Origin: Tabrizicola soli
GTDB taxonomy: Bacteria > Pseudomonadota > Alphaproteobacteria > Rhodobacterales > Rhodobacteraceae
Assembly (NCBI RefSeq): GCF_015999335.1
Contig: NZ_JAEACP010000020.1
Coordinates: 1-64,000, forward strand
Direction of reading: 5' to 3'
DNA: 64,000 nucleotides
The notes beneath the pieces are model-generated. The model searched no databases and was not told the origin of the DNA. It worked only from the letters and a program-made list of their open reading frames with translations. The position numbers and the translations under genes were made by a program. Below, piece by piece: positions 11,179 to 19,996 of this stretch (position 1 is the first letter of the stretch; each line of letters starts with the position of its first letter).

Positions 11179-12518
11179 GCCGCAAGCTGTTCGGGACCGA
11201 CGGGGTCCGGGGAAGGGCGAACTCCTGGCCGATGACGGCCGAGCTTGCGCTGAAACTGGGCGCGGCCGCGGGGCGCTACTTCCGCCGCGACGAGTCCTCG
11301 GCGCACCGGGTGGTGATCGGCAAGGATACGCGCCTCTCCGGCTACATGCTGGAGAATGCGCTGACCGCCGGGCTGACCTCGACCGGGATGAACGTGCTGC
11401 TGCTCGGCCCGGTGCCGACCCCGGCGGTGGGCTATCTCACCCGGTCGATGCGGGCGGATGTGGGCGTGATGATCTCGGCCAGCCACAACCCGCACCAGGA
11501 CAACGGGATCAAATTCTTCGGGCCGGACGGATTCAAGCTCTCGGACGCCGCCGAAACCGAGATCGAGGCGATGGTCGCGGGCGAGATCCTGCCGGCGCGG
11601 CCGGAAAACATCGGCCGCGCCAAGCGGATCGAGGACGGGCGCGGGCGATACCAGGAGTTCGTCAAGACCAGCTTTCCGCACGGGCTGCGGCTGGACGGGC
11701 TGAAGGTGGTGATCGACTGCGCCAACGGGGCCGCCTACCGCGCCGCGCCCGAGGTGTTGTGGGAACTTGGGGCCGAGGTGATCCCGGTGGGGGTCGCTCC
11801 GAACGGGACCAATATCAACGACCGCTGCGGCTCCACCCACCCCGAGACGGCCGCCGAGGCGGTGGTCGCCCATGGCGCGCATGTCGGGATCAGCCTCGAC
11901 GGCGACGCCGACCGGGTGATGATCCTGGACGAGACCGGACGGGTCGCCGACGGGGACCAGATCATGGCGCTCCTCGCCGCCCGCTGGGCCGAGGAGGGGC
12001 GGCTTTCCGGCGGTGCGCTGGTCGCGACGGTGATGTCGAACCTCGGGCTGGAACGCTTCCTGCAGGGCCGCGGCCTGCGGCTGGAGCGGACGGCGGTGGG
12101 CGACCGTTACGTCGTCGAACGGATGCGCGAGGGCGGGTTCAACCTGGGCGGAGAGCAGTCGGGCCACATCGTGATGACCGACTATGCCACCACCGGCGAC
12201 GGGCTGATCGCGGCGCTGCAGTTCCTGGCCGAGATGGTCCGCACCGGGACGCCGGCCTCGGAGCTGACCCGGACCTTCGAGACCGTGCCGCAGCTTCTGA
12301 AGAACGTCCGCTTTCCGGATGGCGTGCGCCCGCTGGAAGTGGCGGCGGTGCAGCGGGCGATCCAGGAGAGCGAGGCCCGGATCGCCGGGCGCGGCCGCAT
12401 CCTGATCCGCAAGTCGGGGACCGAGCCCCTGATCCGGGTGATGGCCGAATGCGAGGACGAGGGCCTGCTGATCCAGGTGGTGGACGAGATCGTGGGCGCG
12501 GTGCAGGCGGCGGTCTGA
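11175..12518 (+). CDS. glmM: Phosphoglucosamine mutase
   Basis: GlmM converts glucosamine-6-phosphate to glucosamine-1-phosphate, feeding UDP-GlcNAc, peptidoglycan and LPS synthesis. The 447-residue length is standard. The phosphoserine loop MISASHNP (Ser103), the metal-binding DGDADR, the sugar-binding GGEQSGH and the phosphate-binding [14 protein letters not shown] are all intact. Its ATG overlaps the folP stop, the same folP-glmM order seen in many proteobacteria. It ends 20 bases from a convergent glycosyltransferase gene. Confidence 0.97.
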   Translation: MSRKLFGTDGVRGRANSWPMTAELALKLGAAAGRYFRRDESSAHRVVIGKDTRLSGYMLENALTAGLTSTGMNVLLLGPVPTPAVGYLTRSMRADVGVMISASHNPHQDNGIKFFGPDGFKLSDAAETEIEAMVAGEILPARPENIGRAKRIEDGRGRYQEFVKTSFPHGLRLDGLKVVIDCANGAAYRAAPEVLWELGAEVIPVGVAPNGTNINDRCGSTHPETAAEAVVAHGAHVGISLDGDADRVMILDETGRVADGDQIMALLAARWAEEGRLSGGALVATVMSNLGLERFLQGRGLRLERTAVGDRYVVERMREGGFNLGGEQSGHIVMTDYATTGDGLIAALQFLAEMVRTGTPASELTRTFETVPQLLKNVRFPDGVRPLEVAAVQRAIQESEARIAGRGRILIRKSGTEPLIRVMAECEDEGLLIQVVDEIVGAVQAAV

Positions 12519-12538
12519 TCTTGACGCGGCGGTCGCTA

Positions 12539-13579
12539 CTAGGCTGTGGTGACAAGATCGACCGTGCGAAGTAATTCGTCGAGGTCGACACGATAGCCCT
12601 CGGCCTGCGATCCTTCGAGCACGACGAAGCCGGTCGCGATGTCGCGCGCCTGGCACATGCCGACATAGCGCAGCAGGAATCTGTCGCAGGGCTGCAAAAC
12701 GATCATGGACGATCCCGCCGGCAGTGACATGATCGCGTGATCCAGCTGGCTGCCTTCGATGCTGACAACAGCTTCGGCCGACAGCAGCACGCGCTGCATG
12801 TCGGCAACACTGGCCGTCGCCACATCGAGGACTGTCCAGTTGCGCGCGAGTAGGGCCTCGATCAGCGTATCTTCGTCGGCAATCCAGCGCGGTACGCCGG
12901 TACGGCCCCGCCGGATATAGACATGTTTCGCCCTTCCATCTGTGCCGAACCGGGCAAGCAGGCGTTGCCGCAGCTGTTCATATCGGCCTCGCTTGTGGCT
13001 TCCCTGGCCATAGTCCTGATACGTGATCAACTCCCTCGCGTGAACCAGACGATGTGATACCCCGTGCAGGTTAACGGCCTCGAGATAGTCGTCCGCATGC
13101 TGCGAGTGCGAGAAGGGGGGCAACCATAGTGCGCCGCGGTCGGGATCGATCAGTGCGGATGGTAAGGCGTCGGTCAGCCAGTGGCCAAAATAGCGTTGGA
13201 TCACGTAGTTGCGGCAGTAGCGTAGCGTGGGCTCCTCGGAGATCGGTGCGGCCAGTTCCGCAAGCCCAATGCCATTCCCGTAGCGTTCGCTCTTGCACAG
13301 GCAAGCGAAGCCTCGCGGGTGGACCAGAGCATTGCGGTAGACATGGCGCCTCACCGGGACGTGCGTGCAAGTCGTGGCGATCGCGACATCAAGGTAATAA
13401 GACAGATCGTTGCCCTCGACGGTTCCGGTCGCGCGGTCCAACATTCCCGGCAGTGCGAGCGGCGGACGAACAGCGACCGTCTCAGCGGGATGAACCTCCT
13501 CGACATCTGGGGTCGCGGAACCGAACACGCGGCGCAGCACAGGCGCGGCAAGCGGCAGAAACCGGGGCACGAGTGTCAT
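12539..13579 (-). CDS. Glycosyltransferase family 61-like protein (DUF563)
   Basis: The 346-residue product resembles the DUF563/GT61 glycosyltransferases: an NYVIQRYFGHWLTDALP segment (N..HW.....P), KHVYIRRGRTGVPRWIADE in the middle, and VVSIEGSQLDHAIMSLPAGSSMIVL near the end, which matches the family's GA.L.N..F.P.G..vi.l pattern. Bacterial members usually build surface polysaccharide. It stands alone, converges on glmM and lies before the ilvC 3' end. Its codon choice is less strictly G/C-ending than its neighbours, suggesting later acquisition. The start 13579 (MTLVPRF) is the most protein-like; the frame is open upstream to 13720. Confidence 0.7.
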   Translation of the reverse strand: MTLVPRFLPLAAPVLRRVFGSATPDVEEVHPAETVAVRPPLALPGMLDRATGTVEGNDLSYYLDVAIATTCTHVPVRRHVYRNALVHPRGFACLCKSERYGNGIGLAELAAPISEEPTLRYCRNYVIQRYFGHWLTDALPSALIDPDRGALWLPPFSHSQHADDYLEAVNLHGVSHRLVHARELITYQDYGQGSHKRGRYEQLRQRLLARFGTDGRAKHVYIRRGRTGVPRWIADEDTLIEALLARNWTVLDVATASVADMQRVLLSAEAVVSIEGSQLDHAIMSLPAGSSMIVLQPCDRFLLRYVGMCQARDIATGFVVLEGSQAEGYRVDLDELLRTVDLVTTA

Positions 13580-13695
13580 GGAAATGCTCAGTTGGCTGCG
13601 TCGGCATAGACGGAAAATATAGCATGTCCCGGTTTGGGATGCACTGCGATCCTGCAGCGCCGTTACCCCTCCAGCTTTGCATTCGCTTGCGCGAA

Positions 13696-13717
13696 GGCGC
13701 GCCGCCAAGAGCGCGCC
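13696..13717 (-). terminator. Hairpin after ilvC
   Basis: GGCGCGC and GCGCGCC form a 7-bp stem with an 8-base loop, about 28 bases beyond the ilvC stop. There is no clear T-run on the minus strand, so it is only a candidate terminator. Confidence 0.35.
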
Positions 13718-13744
13718 CAAGTGCAGCGATACACGCTTCTGTGG

Positions 13745-14839
<1,095 letters not shown>

Positions 14840-14894
14840 TCAGACCGTATTCTGCAAAGGATCATTCCCATATGTGGAGCCATGTGGAAAATCC

Positions 14895-15353
14895 ATGCAG
14901 ATCGACGACACCGACCGCCGCATCCTGCGGCACTGGCTGTCCGAGCCTGGGCTGGAACGGTCGCTGCTGGCCGAGCGCGCGGGGGTCACTCCGGCGACGC
15001 TCTGGCGCAGGCTGGACCGGCTGCGGGTGGGCGGGGTGATCCGGTCCGAGGGCGCCGCGATCGACTGGCGGGCGCTTGGCTATGCGGTGGAGGTCTCGTT
15101 GCGCTTTGCGCTGGACAAGACCAACCCGCGCGCCTTCGACGAATTCATCGCGGCGGCGCGCGAGGTGCCGGAGGTGACCTCGATCGAGACCTTCCTCGGC
15201 CGGGTGGACATGCGCCTGACGGTGATCGCGCGCGACATGGGGCACTGGACCGGGATCTACCGCGACCGGATCCTGACCCTGCCGCATATCGCCGAGGTGG
15301 AGGCGCTGATGCTGGTCTCGACCATCAAGGAGACGGGGGGGCTGCCGCTATGA
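14895..15353 (+). CDS. Lrp/AsnC family transcriptional regulator (first of a pair)
   Basis: The 152-residue protein has an N-terminal winged HTH (about 5-55: DDTDRRILRHWL...SLLAERAGVTPATLWRRLDRL) and a C-terminal RAM/AsnC ligand-binding domain (about 65-145, with SIETFLGRVDMRLTVIARD). Such proteins bind DNA as dimers or octamers and sense amino acids. The start ATG 14895 (MQIDDTDRR) fits the family; an in-frame ATG at 14874 adds 7 residues. Its stop overlaps the next regulator's start (ATGA). It lies divergent from ilvC. Confidence 0.9.
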   Translation: MQIDDTDRRILRHWLSEPGLERSLLAERAGVTPATLWRRLDRLRVGGVIRSEGAAIDWRALGYAVEVSLRFALDKTNPRAFDEFIAAAREVPEVTSIETFLGRVDMRLTVIARDMGHWTGIYRDRILTLPHIAEVEALMLVSTIKETGGLPL

Positions 15354-15820
15354 CCTTGAGCGTGATTGATCTGGACGACACCGACCGGGCGATCCTGCGG
15401 GCGCTGGCGGGGGATGGCACGCTCTCGGCCGGGGAACTGGGGCGGCGGCTGGGGCTGTCGCAGCCGGCGGCCTGGCGGCGGGTGCGGCGGCTCACGGAGG
15501 CGGGGGTGTTGAAGGGCCTGGCGGTGGAGGTGGACCGCGAGAAGCTGGGTTTCGGGGTGACGGTGTTCCTTGGCGTGAAGCTGGCGACCAAGGGGCGGGT
15601 TTCCTTGGAAGATTTCGAGCGCGCGGTGCAGGCGATCCCCGAGGTGCAGGTGGTGCAGCATGTGCTGGGCCTCTTCGACTATCGCTTGCGGGTGGTGGCG
15701 CGCGACCTGAGCGACTTCGAGCGCGTGCTGCGGCGGCGGATCATGACGCTGCCGGGGGTGGGGAACGTCGAGGCCAATGTGCTTTTGACCGAGGAGCGCC
15801 GGCCGGGGCCGCTGGGCTAG
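15350..15820 (+). CDS. Lrp/AsnC family transcriptional regulator (second of a pair)
   Basis: The 156-residue paralogue of the preceding gene has the same layout: HTH (about 8-58, DDTDRAILRALAGDGTLSAGELGRRLGLSQPAAWRRVRRL) and a RAM domain (about 68-150). Its ATG lies in the upstream stop (ATGA), so the two are probably translated together and may form a heteromer. Paired Lrp genes are less usual than single ones. The paired haem d1/haem b siroheme-decarboxylase proteins also look Lrp-like, but no haem genes are nearby. Confidence 0.9.
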   Translation: MTLSVIDLDDTDRAILRALAGDGTLSAGELGRRLGLSQPAAWRRVRRLTEAGVLKGLAVEVDREKLGFGVTVFLGVKLATKGRVSLEDFERAVQAIPEVQVVQHVLGLFDYRLRVVARDLSDFERVLRRRIMTLPGVGNVEANVLLTEERRPGPLG

Positions 15821-15827
15821 CGGGGAG

Positions 15828-15847
15828 GGTGGGCAATATTGCCCACC
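15828..15847. terminator. Perfect 20-bp palindrome after the Lrp pair
   Basis: GGTGGGCAATATTGCCCACC is a perfect palindrome starting 8 bases after the second lrp stop and followed by TTACGC. Its position suggests a terminator. From memory, very similar palindromes recur between genes in Rhodobacteraceae genomes, so it may be a family-wide repeat. That is recollection, not a search. Confidence 0.6.
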
Positions 15848-15956
15848 TTACGCTTGCGACATTCCCAAAGCGGTGCGGGGGCGGGGCTGTCGGATTTGAG
15901 TATTTGTGAAAAGAGCAAATGCGTTAGGGTGGGGTTCGATTTGCAAGGAGTTACCC

Positions 15957-17081
15957 ATGCCTGGACTGCACGCCCATATCGACCCCGAGGGTCTGGAGGA
16001 ATTCTCGGTCGTCTTCACCGACCGCTCGCTCAATCACATGTCGGCCCGGTTCCAGCAGGTGATGCGCGATGTCTCGGGCCTGTTGAAAGAGGTCTACAGG
16101 GGCTCGGCCGTGGCGCTGGTGCCGGGGGGCGGGTCCTATGCGATGGAGGCGGTCGCCCGGCAGTTCGGCAAGGGGCGCGTCCTGATCGTGCGCAACGGCT
16201 GGTTCAGCTATCGCTGGACGCAGATCTTCGAGGCGGGGGGCTTCGCCTCGGAGACGAGTGTGGTCATGGCGCGGCAGACGGGGAACGACGCGCGTGCGCC
16301 CTATGCCCCGCCGCCGATCGAGGAGGTGGTGGCGAAGATCCGCGAGCATCGCCCGGATGCGGTTTTCGCCCCGCATGTGGAGACCAGTTCCGGGATCATC
16401 CTGCCCGACGACTATATCACCCGGATGGCGGCGGCGGCGCATGAGGTCGGTGCGCTGATGGTGCTGGACTGCATCGCAAGCGGCTGCGTCTGGGTCGACA
16501 TGGCCGCGACCGGGGTCGACGTGCTGATCTCGGCGCCGCAGAAGGGCTGGTCTTCCTCGCCTTCGGCCGGGGTGGTGGTGCTGTCGCCGGCGGGCGAGGC
16601 GCGGCTGGCCGAGACCGTCTCGAACAGCTTTGCGCTGGACCTGAAGAAATGGCGCGCGATCATGGAGGCCTACGAGAAGGGCGGCCATGCCTATCACGCC
16701 ACCATGCCGACCGATGCGATCCTGGGCTTCCGTGACGCGATGCTGGAGACGCAGGCGATGGGCTTCGAGGCGGCGAAGGCCGCGCAATGGGCGCTGGGGC
16801 GGGCGGTCAGGGCGATGCTGGCCGAGAAGGGCGTGGTCTCGGTCGCGGCCGAGGGATTCGGCGCGCCGGGGGTGGTTGTCAGCTATACGACCGACCCTGA
16901 CGTGCAGTCGGGCGCGAAGTTCCGGGCCGAGGGTCTGCAGATTGCGGCCGGGGTGCCGTTGCAGGTCGGCGAAGGGCCGGAGTTCAAGACCTTCCGGCTG
17001 GGCCTTTTCGGGCTGGACAAGCTGAAGGATGTGGAAGGGACCGTTGCCCGGCTGAAGCGGGCGGTCGACGTCGTCCTGTAA
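15957..17081 (+). CDS. PLP-dependent class V aminotransferase (alanine/serine-glyoxylate type)
   Basis: The 374-residue fold-type I enzyme shows VALVPGGGSYAMEAVARQF near the phosphate site, PHVETSSGIILPDDYI, LDCIASGCVWVDM (PLP-pyridine Asp region) and SAPQKGWSSSPSAG with the likely PLP-binding Lys196. This pattern is typical of alanine-glyoxylate or serine-glyoxylate/pyruvate aminotransferases, and the precise amino donor cannot be told from sequence. CAAGGAG sits 7 bases before ATG 15957; an in-frame ATG at 15906 has no such site. It follows the Lrp pair after a palindrome and converges on the ubiH-like gene 16 bases away. Confidence 0.85.
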   Translation: MPGLHAHIDPEGLEEFSVVFTDRSLNHMSARFQQVMRDVSGLLKEVYRGSAVALVPGGGSYAMEAVARQFGKGRVLIVRNGWFSYRWTQIFEAGGFASETSVVMARQTGNDARAPYAPPPIEEVVAKIREHRPDAVFAPHVETSSGIILPDDYITRMAAAAHEVGALMVLDCIASGCVWVDMAATGVDVLISAPQKGWSSSPSAGVVVLSPAGEARLAETVSNSFALDLKKWRAIMEAYEKGGHAYHATMPTDAILGFRDAMLETQAMGFEAAKAAQWALGRAVRAMLAEKGVVSVAAEGFGAPGVVVSYTTDPDVQSGAKFRAEGLQIAAGVPLQVGEGPEFKTFRLGLFGLDKLKDVEGTVARLKRAVDVVL

Positions 17082-17097
17082 GCGAGGCGGCTGGGAG

Positions 17098-18321
17098 TCA
17101 GCCCCCGGCCGCTGATCCAGCTTTTGGCCCGACGCCGAGGCCCGCGCGCATCAGGGCCTGGCGCACCGGCCGCGCGCCGTAGAGCAGGTCGAGTGCGCGG
17201 GCCCGCAGGTCGCGCAGCGGCTGCGCCCCGGCCATCGAGGCGCGGTTCAAGAGGTCGATCCCGGTGACGCGGGCCTGCACCTCCCGATGGCGGCGGCGGT
17301 GGTAGGCCTCGGTCACGGCGGGAAGGCCGGGATCCTGACGATGGTTTCCGACAAGCTCCAGCAGGCAGGCGAGGTCGGCGAGACTCATGTTCAGCCCCTG
17401 CGCGCCGATCGGGGGCACGACATGCGCGGCCTCGGCCATCAGGACGCTGCGCTGGCCCGACATGCGGTCGGCGATCCGGCTGATGATCGGCCAGACCGAG
17501 CGGCGGCTGGCGAGTTTCAGCGGCCCGAGGATGCCTGAGGAGCGGGCGGTCATCTCGGCCTCGAACTCCGGGACCGGAAGCGCGGCGAGGCGCGCGACCT
17601 CGGCGCCGCTTTCCATCCAGACCACGGCCGAGGCCGGGCTGCCGTCGCGGTCGGGCAGCGGGACCAGGGTGAAGGGGCCGCCGGAGCGGTGCACCTCGGT
17701 CGAGACGTTGCGATGCGGATGGGGATGGGTGACGGCGAAGGCCAGCGCCTTCTGGCCGTAGCGGAAACTGCGGGCGCCGATTCCCAGCGCCTCGCGCAAC
17801 GGCGACTCGCGGCCGTCGGCGCCGATCACCAGGCGGGCGGCGACCTGGGAGCCGTCGCTGAGGGTGACGATCGCCTCGGTCTCGCGGGTGAGAAGGCGGG
17901 CGAAGCCCAGGCCGGTGCGCAGGCTGACCTGCGGCAACTCCGCGATCCGCGCCAGCATCTCGCGCCGGAGAAGCCAGTTCGGCAGGTTCCATCCGAAAGG
18001 CGCGTCGGAAATGTCGGCGGCGTCGAAATCGGTGACGAGGCGCGCCTCGGGCGTCGGGCCGCCGGCGTCGATGATCCGCATGACCTGCAGGGGCGCGGCA
18101 TGGGGGGCGAGATGGGACCAGAGGCCCGCGCCCTCCAGCACGCTGCGCGAGGGTTGCAGGAAGGCGGTGGTGCGCAGGTCGGCGCCCGCATCCTCGGCGC
18201 TGGTCACCGGGGGGGCCGGGTCGACGCAGATCACCCGGAACCCGGCCGTGCCAAGCGCACAGGCGGCGGTCAGGCCCGCCACGCCGCCGCCGGAAATCAG
18301 GATATCGGTCGTCTCGCGCAT
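17098..18321 (-). CDS. UbiH/UbiF-type FAD-dependent hydroxylase
   Basis: The 407-residue flavoprotein has the dinucleotide-binding motif ISGGGVAGLTAACALG (about 9-24), VIGADGRESPLRE (DG motif, about 165) and AEAAHVVPPIGAQGLNMSLAD (second FAD motif, where GDAAH is more usual). This is the UbiH/UbiF/UbiI monooxygenase family that hydroxylates the ubiquinone ring, probably at the inner membrane. Which ring carbon is modified cannot be decided here. The 57-residue membrane protein gene lies 53 bases upstream on the same strand. Confidence 0.87.
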   Translation of the reverse strand: MRETTDILISGGGVAGLTAACALGTAGFRVICVDPAPPVTSAEDAGADLRTTAFLQPSRSVLEGAGLWSHLAPHAAPLQVMRIIDAGGPTPEARLVTDFDAADISDAPFGWNLPNWLLRREMLARIAELPQVSLRTGLGFARLLTRETEAIVTLSDGSQVAARLVIGADGRESPLREALGIGARSFRYGQKALAFAVTHPHPHRNVSTEVHRSGGPFTLVPLPDRDGSPASAVVWMESGAEVARLAALPVPEFEAEMTARSSGILGPLKLASRRSVWPIISRIADRMSGQRSVLMAEAAHVVPPIGAQGLNMSLADLACLLELVGNHRQDPGLPAVTEAYHRRRHREVQARVTGIDLLNRASMAGAQPLRDLRARALDLLYGARPVRQALMRAGLGVGPKAGSAAGG

Positions 18322-18373
18322 CTCGGGCCTCCGGCGGCAAGCATAGGCCGGGGTGTGGGCGAGGGCCAGTGGG

Positions 18374-18547
18374 TCAGGGCAGCGTGGTCCAGAAGAACAG
18401 GACGAAGATCACCGGCACCAGCGCCAGCGCGATCAGCACCAGGGCGGGAAAGCCCATCGCGAAAACGGCGACGGCGGCGGCAACCAGCGCAATCGCGATC
18501 AGGATAAGGGTGGTGGCTGCGCCTTGGCTGGTTTCTTCGCTGGACAT
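18374..18547 (-). CDS. 57-residue two-helix membrane protein
   Basis: This short open frame reads MSSEETSQGAATTL followed by two hydrophobic stretches (about residues 12-30 and 32-52) split by a Gly-Phe-Pro turn, ending FFWTTLP. A strong ribosome-binding site (AGGAGA, 6 bases before ATG 18547) and G/C-ending codons support it as real. It probably forms an inner-membrane hairpin. It lies just upstream of the ubiH-like gene on the same strand and may be co-transcribed with it. Its function is unknown. Confidence 0.7.
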   Translation of the reverse strand: MSSEETSQGAATTLILIAIALVAAAVAVFAMGFPALVLIALALVPVIFVLFFWTTLP

Positions 18548-18619
18548 CGGGCTCTCCTGGCAGGTGCGGGAAGCCGGCAGGATAGCGCATGTGGAAAGGT
18601 CAGGGAGTGTGACGCTTCG

Positions 18620-19273
18620 TCACCCCTTCAGCCGCCGCAGGAAGCCGGCAAGATCGTCGGTGTGGTGCTGGACATGCGGGGCGGGCTGGGCGGTGGGGGC
18701 GACATGGACGGTGCGCATGCCAAGCTCGTGCGGCACGGCGAGGTTGCGCAGGTCATCCTCGAACATGGCGGCGGCGGCCGGGTTCAGGCCGTCGCGGGAA
18801 AAGACCTTCGCGAAGGCGCGGGCCTCGGGCTTGGGGTGGAAATCGGCGTGCTCGACCCCGTAGACTGCATCGAAAAGGCCGCCAAGGCCCCGCGCCAAAA
18901 GAACTTTTTCGGCATAGGGCGCGCAGCCGTTGGTATAGACGATCTTGCGGCCGGGCAGGTCGGCGATCGCACCGGCAAGCGCGGGATCGGGGGCGAGGAC
19001 CGAGAAGTCGATGTCATGCACATCGGTCAGGTAGGGGCCGGGGTCGATGCCGTGCTCGGTCATCAGCCCGGCGAGGGTGGTGCCATAGGTCTGCCAGTAA
19101 TAGGCGCGCAGATGGTCGGCGCGGGCGCGGTCGACTTTCAGCGCCTGCATCACCCAGTCGGTCATCCGGACCTCGATCTGGTCGAAAAGGCGCATGTGCG
19201 GCGGATAAAGCGTGTTGTCCAGGTCGAAGACCCAGGTGGCGACGCCGGAGAAGGGATGCATCATGCGCATCAT
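18620..19273 (-). CDS. HAD-superfamily phosphatase (pyrimidine 5'-nucleotidase family)
   Basis: The 217-residue HAD-IA hydrolase has motif I DLDNTLYP (Asp17 nucleophile and Asp19), motif II VYTNG, a Lys in HPKPEARAF and motif IV FEDDLRNL. The sequence around motif I and the alpha-helical cap matches the pyrimidine 5'-nucleotidase/SDT1-type branch, which removes phosphate from UMP or CMP. The substrate is inferred. Three ATGs (19273, 19270, 19261) are close together; the first is used here, but MHPFSGV at 19261 is equally possible. Confidence 0.85.
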   Translation of the reverse strand: MMRMMHPFSGVATWVFDLDNTLYPPHMRLFDQIEVRMTDWVMQALKVDRARADHLRAYYWQTYGTTLAGLMTEHGIDPGPYLTDVHDIDFSVLAPDPALAGAIADLPGRKIVYTNGCAPYAEKVLLARGLGGLFDAVYGVEHADFHPKPEARAFAKVFSRDGLNPAAAAMFEDDLRNLAVPHELGMRTVHVAPTAQPAPHVQHHTDDLAGFLRRLKG

Positions 19274-19360
19274 CTAGTCCCCGGGCGCGGCCTTTGGAAG
19301 GGTTGATCGCGGTGCGGCGGGCAGGATAGGGTCCGGCGGACGGGAAAAGGGGCCGGAGCG

Positions 19361-19996
19361 GTGCAGAAAGACGCCTATACGCTGATCATGGAGGCGATCG
19401 AGGCCGGGGTCTACAAACCGGGCGACCGGCTGGTCGAAAGCGAGCTGGCCGAGCGGCTGGGCGTCAGCCGCACCCCGGTGCGCGAGGCCCTGCAGCGGCT
19501 GGAGACCCAGGCGATGCTGACGCGCGACGGGCGGAGCCTGATCGTGGCGAGCCTCGATCACAACCAGCTGGCCGAGCTTTACGCGGTCCGGACCGAGCTC
19601 GAGGGTCTGGCGGCCCGGCTGGCGGCGCGCCATGCGACGCCCGAGGAGGTGCGGGTCCTGCGCAGCATGGTGACCGAGGACCGGGGGCTGCTGGGCGGCG
19701 ATCCGCGCGCCTTGTCCCGCGCGAACAAGCGGTTCCACAAGCAGATCCACCTCGCCAGCCACAACCGATTCCTGGTGCAGCAGCTGGACCTGGTGCATCG
19801 GTCCATGGCGCTGATGGCCAATACCTCCTTCGCGGCCGAGGGGCGGGACGAGGTGGCGCTGGACGAGCATGACCAGATCGTCCGCGCCATCGAGGCGGGC
19901 GACGGAGAGGCGGCCTATCAGGCGCTGAAGTCGCATATCAGCAAGGCCTTCGAGACCCGGCTGCGGGTCGATTCGGGAGAGCTTCGGCTGCGCTGA
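19361..19996 (+). CDS. GntR-family transcriptional regulator, FCD (FadR) subgroup
   Basis: The 211-residue protein has an N-terminal winged HTH (about 5-70, with LAERLGVSRTPVREALQRLE, the GntR signature) and an all-helical FCD ligand-binding domain (about 75-200). FCD regulators usually bind a carboxylate metabolite and repress a nearby catabolic operon. GTG 19361 begins the frame, which lacks an upstream ATG alternative. It is divergent from the HAD phosphatase and converges on a glycosyltransferase with no gap, so its target is not obvious. Confidence 0.9.
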   Translation: MQKDAYTLIMEAIEAGVYKPGDRLVESELAERLGVSRTPVREALQRLETQAMLTRDGRSLIVASLDHNQLAELYAVRTELEGLAARLAARHATPEEVRVLRSMVTEDRGLLGGDPRALSRANKRFHKQIHLASHNRFLVQQLDLVHRSMALMANTSFAAEGRDEVALDEHDQIVRAIEAGDGEAAYQALKSHISKAFETRLRVDSGELRLR

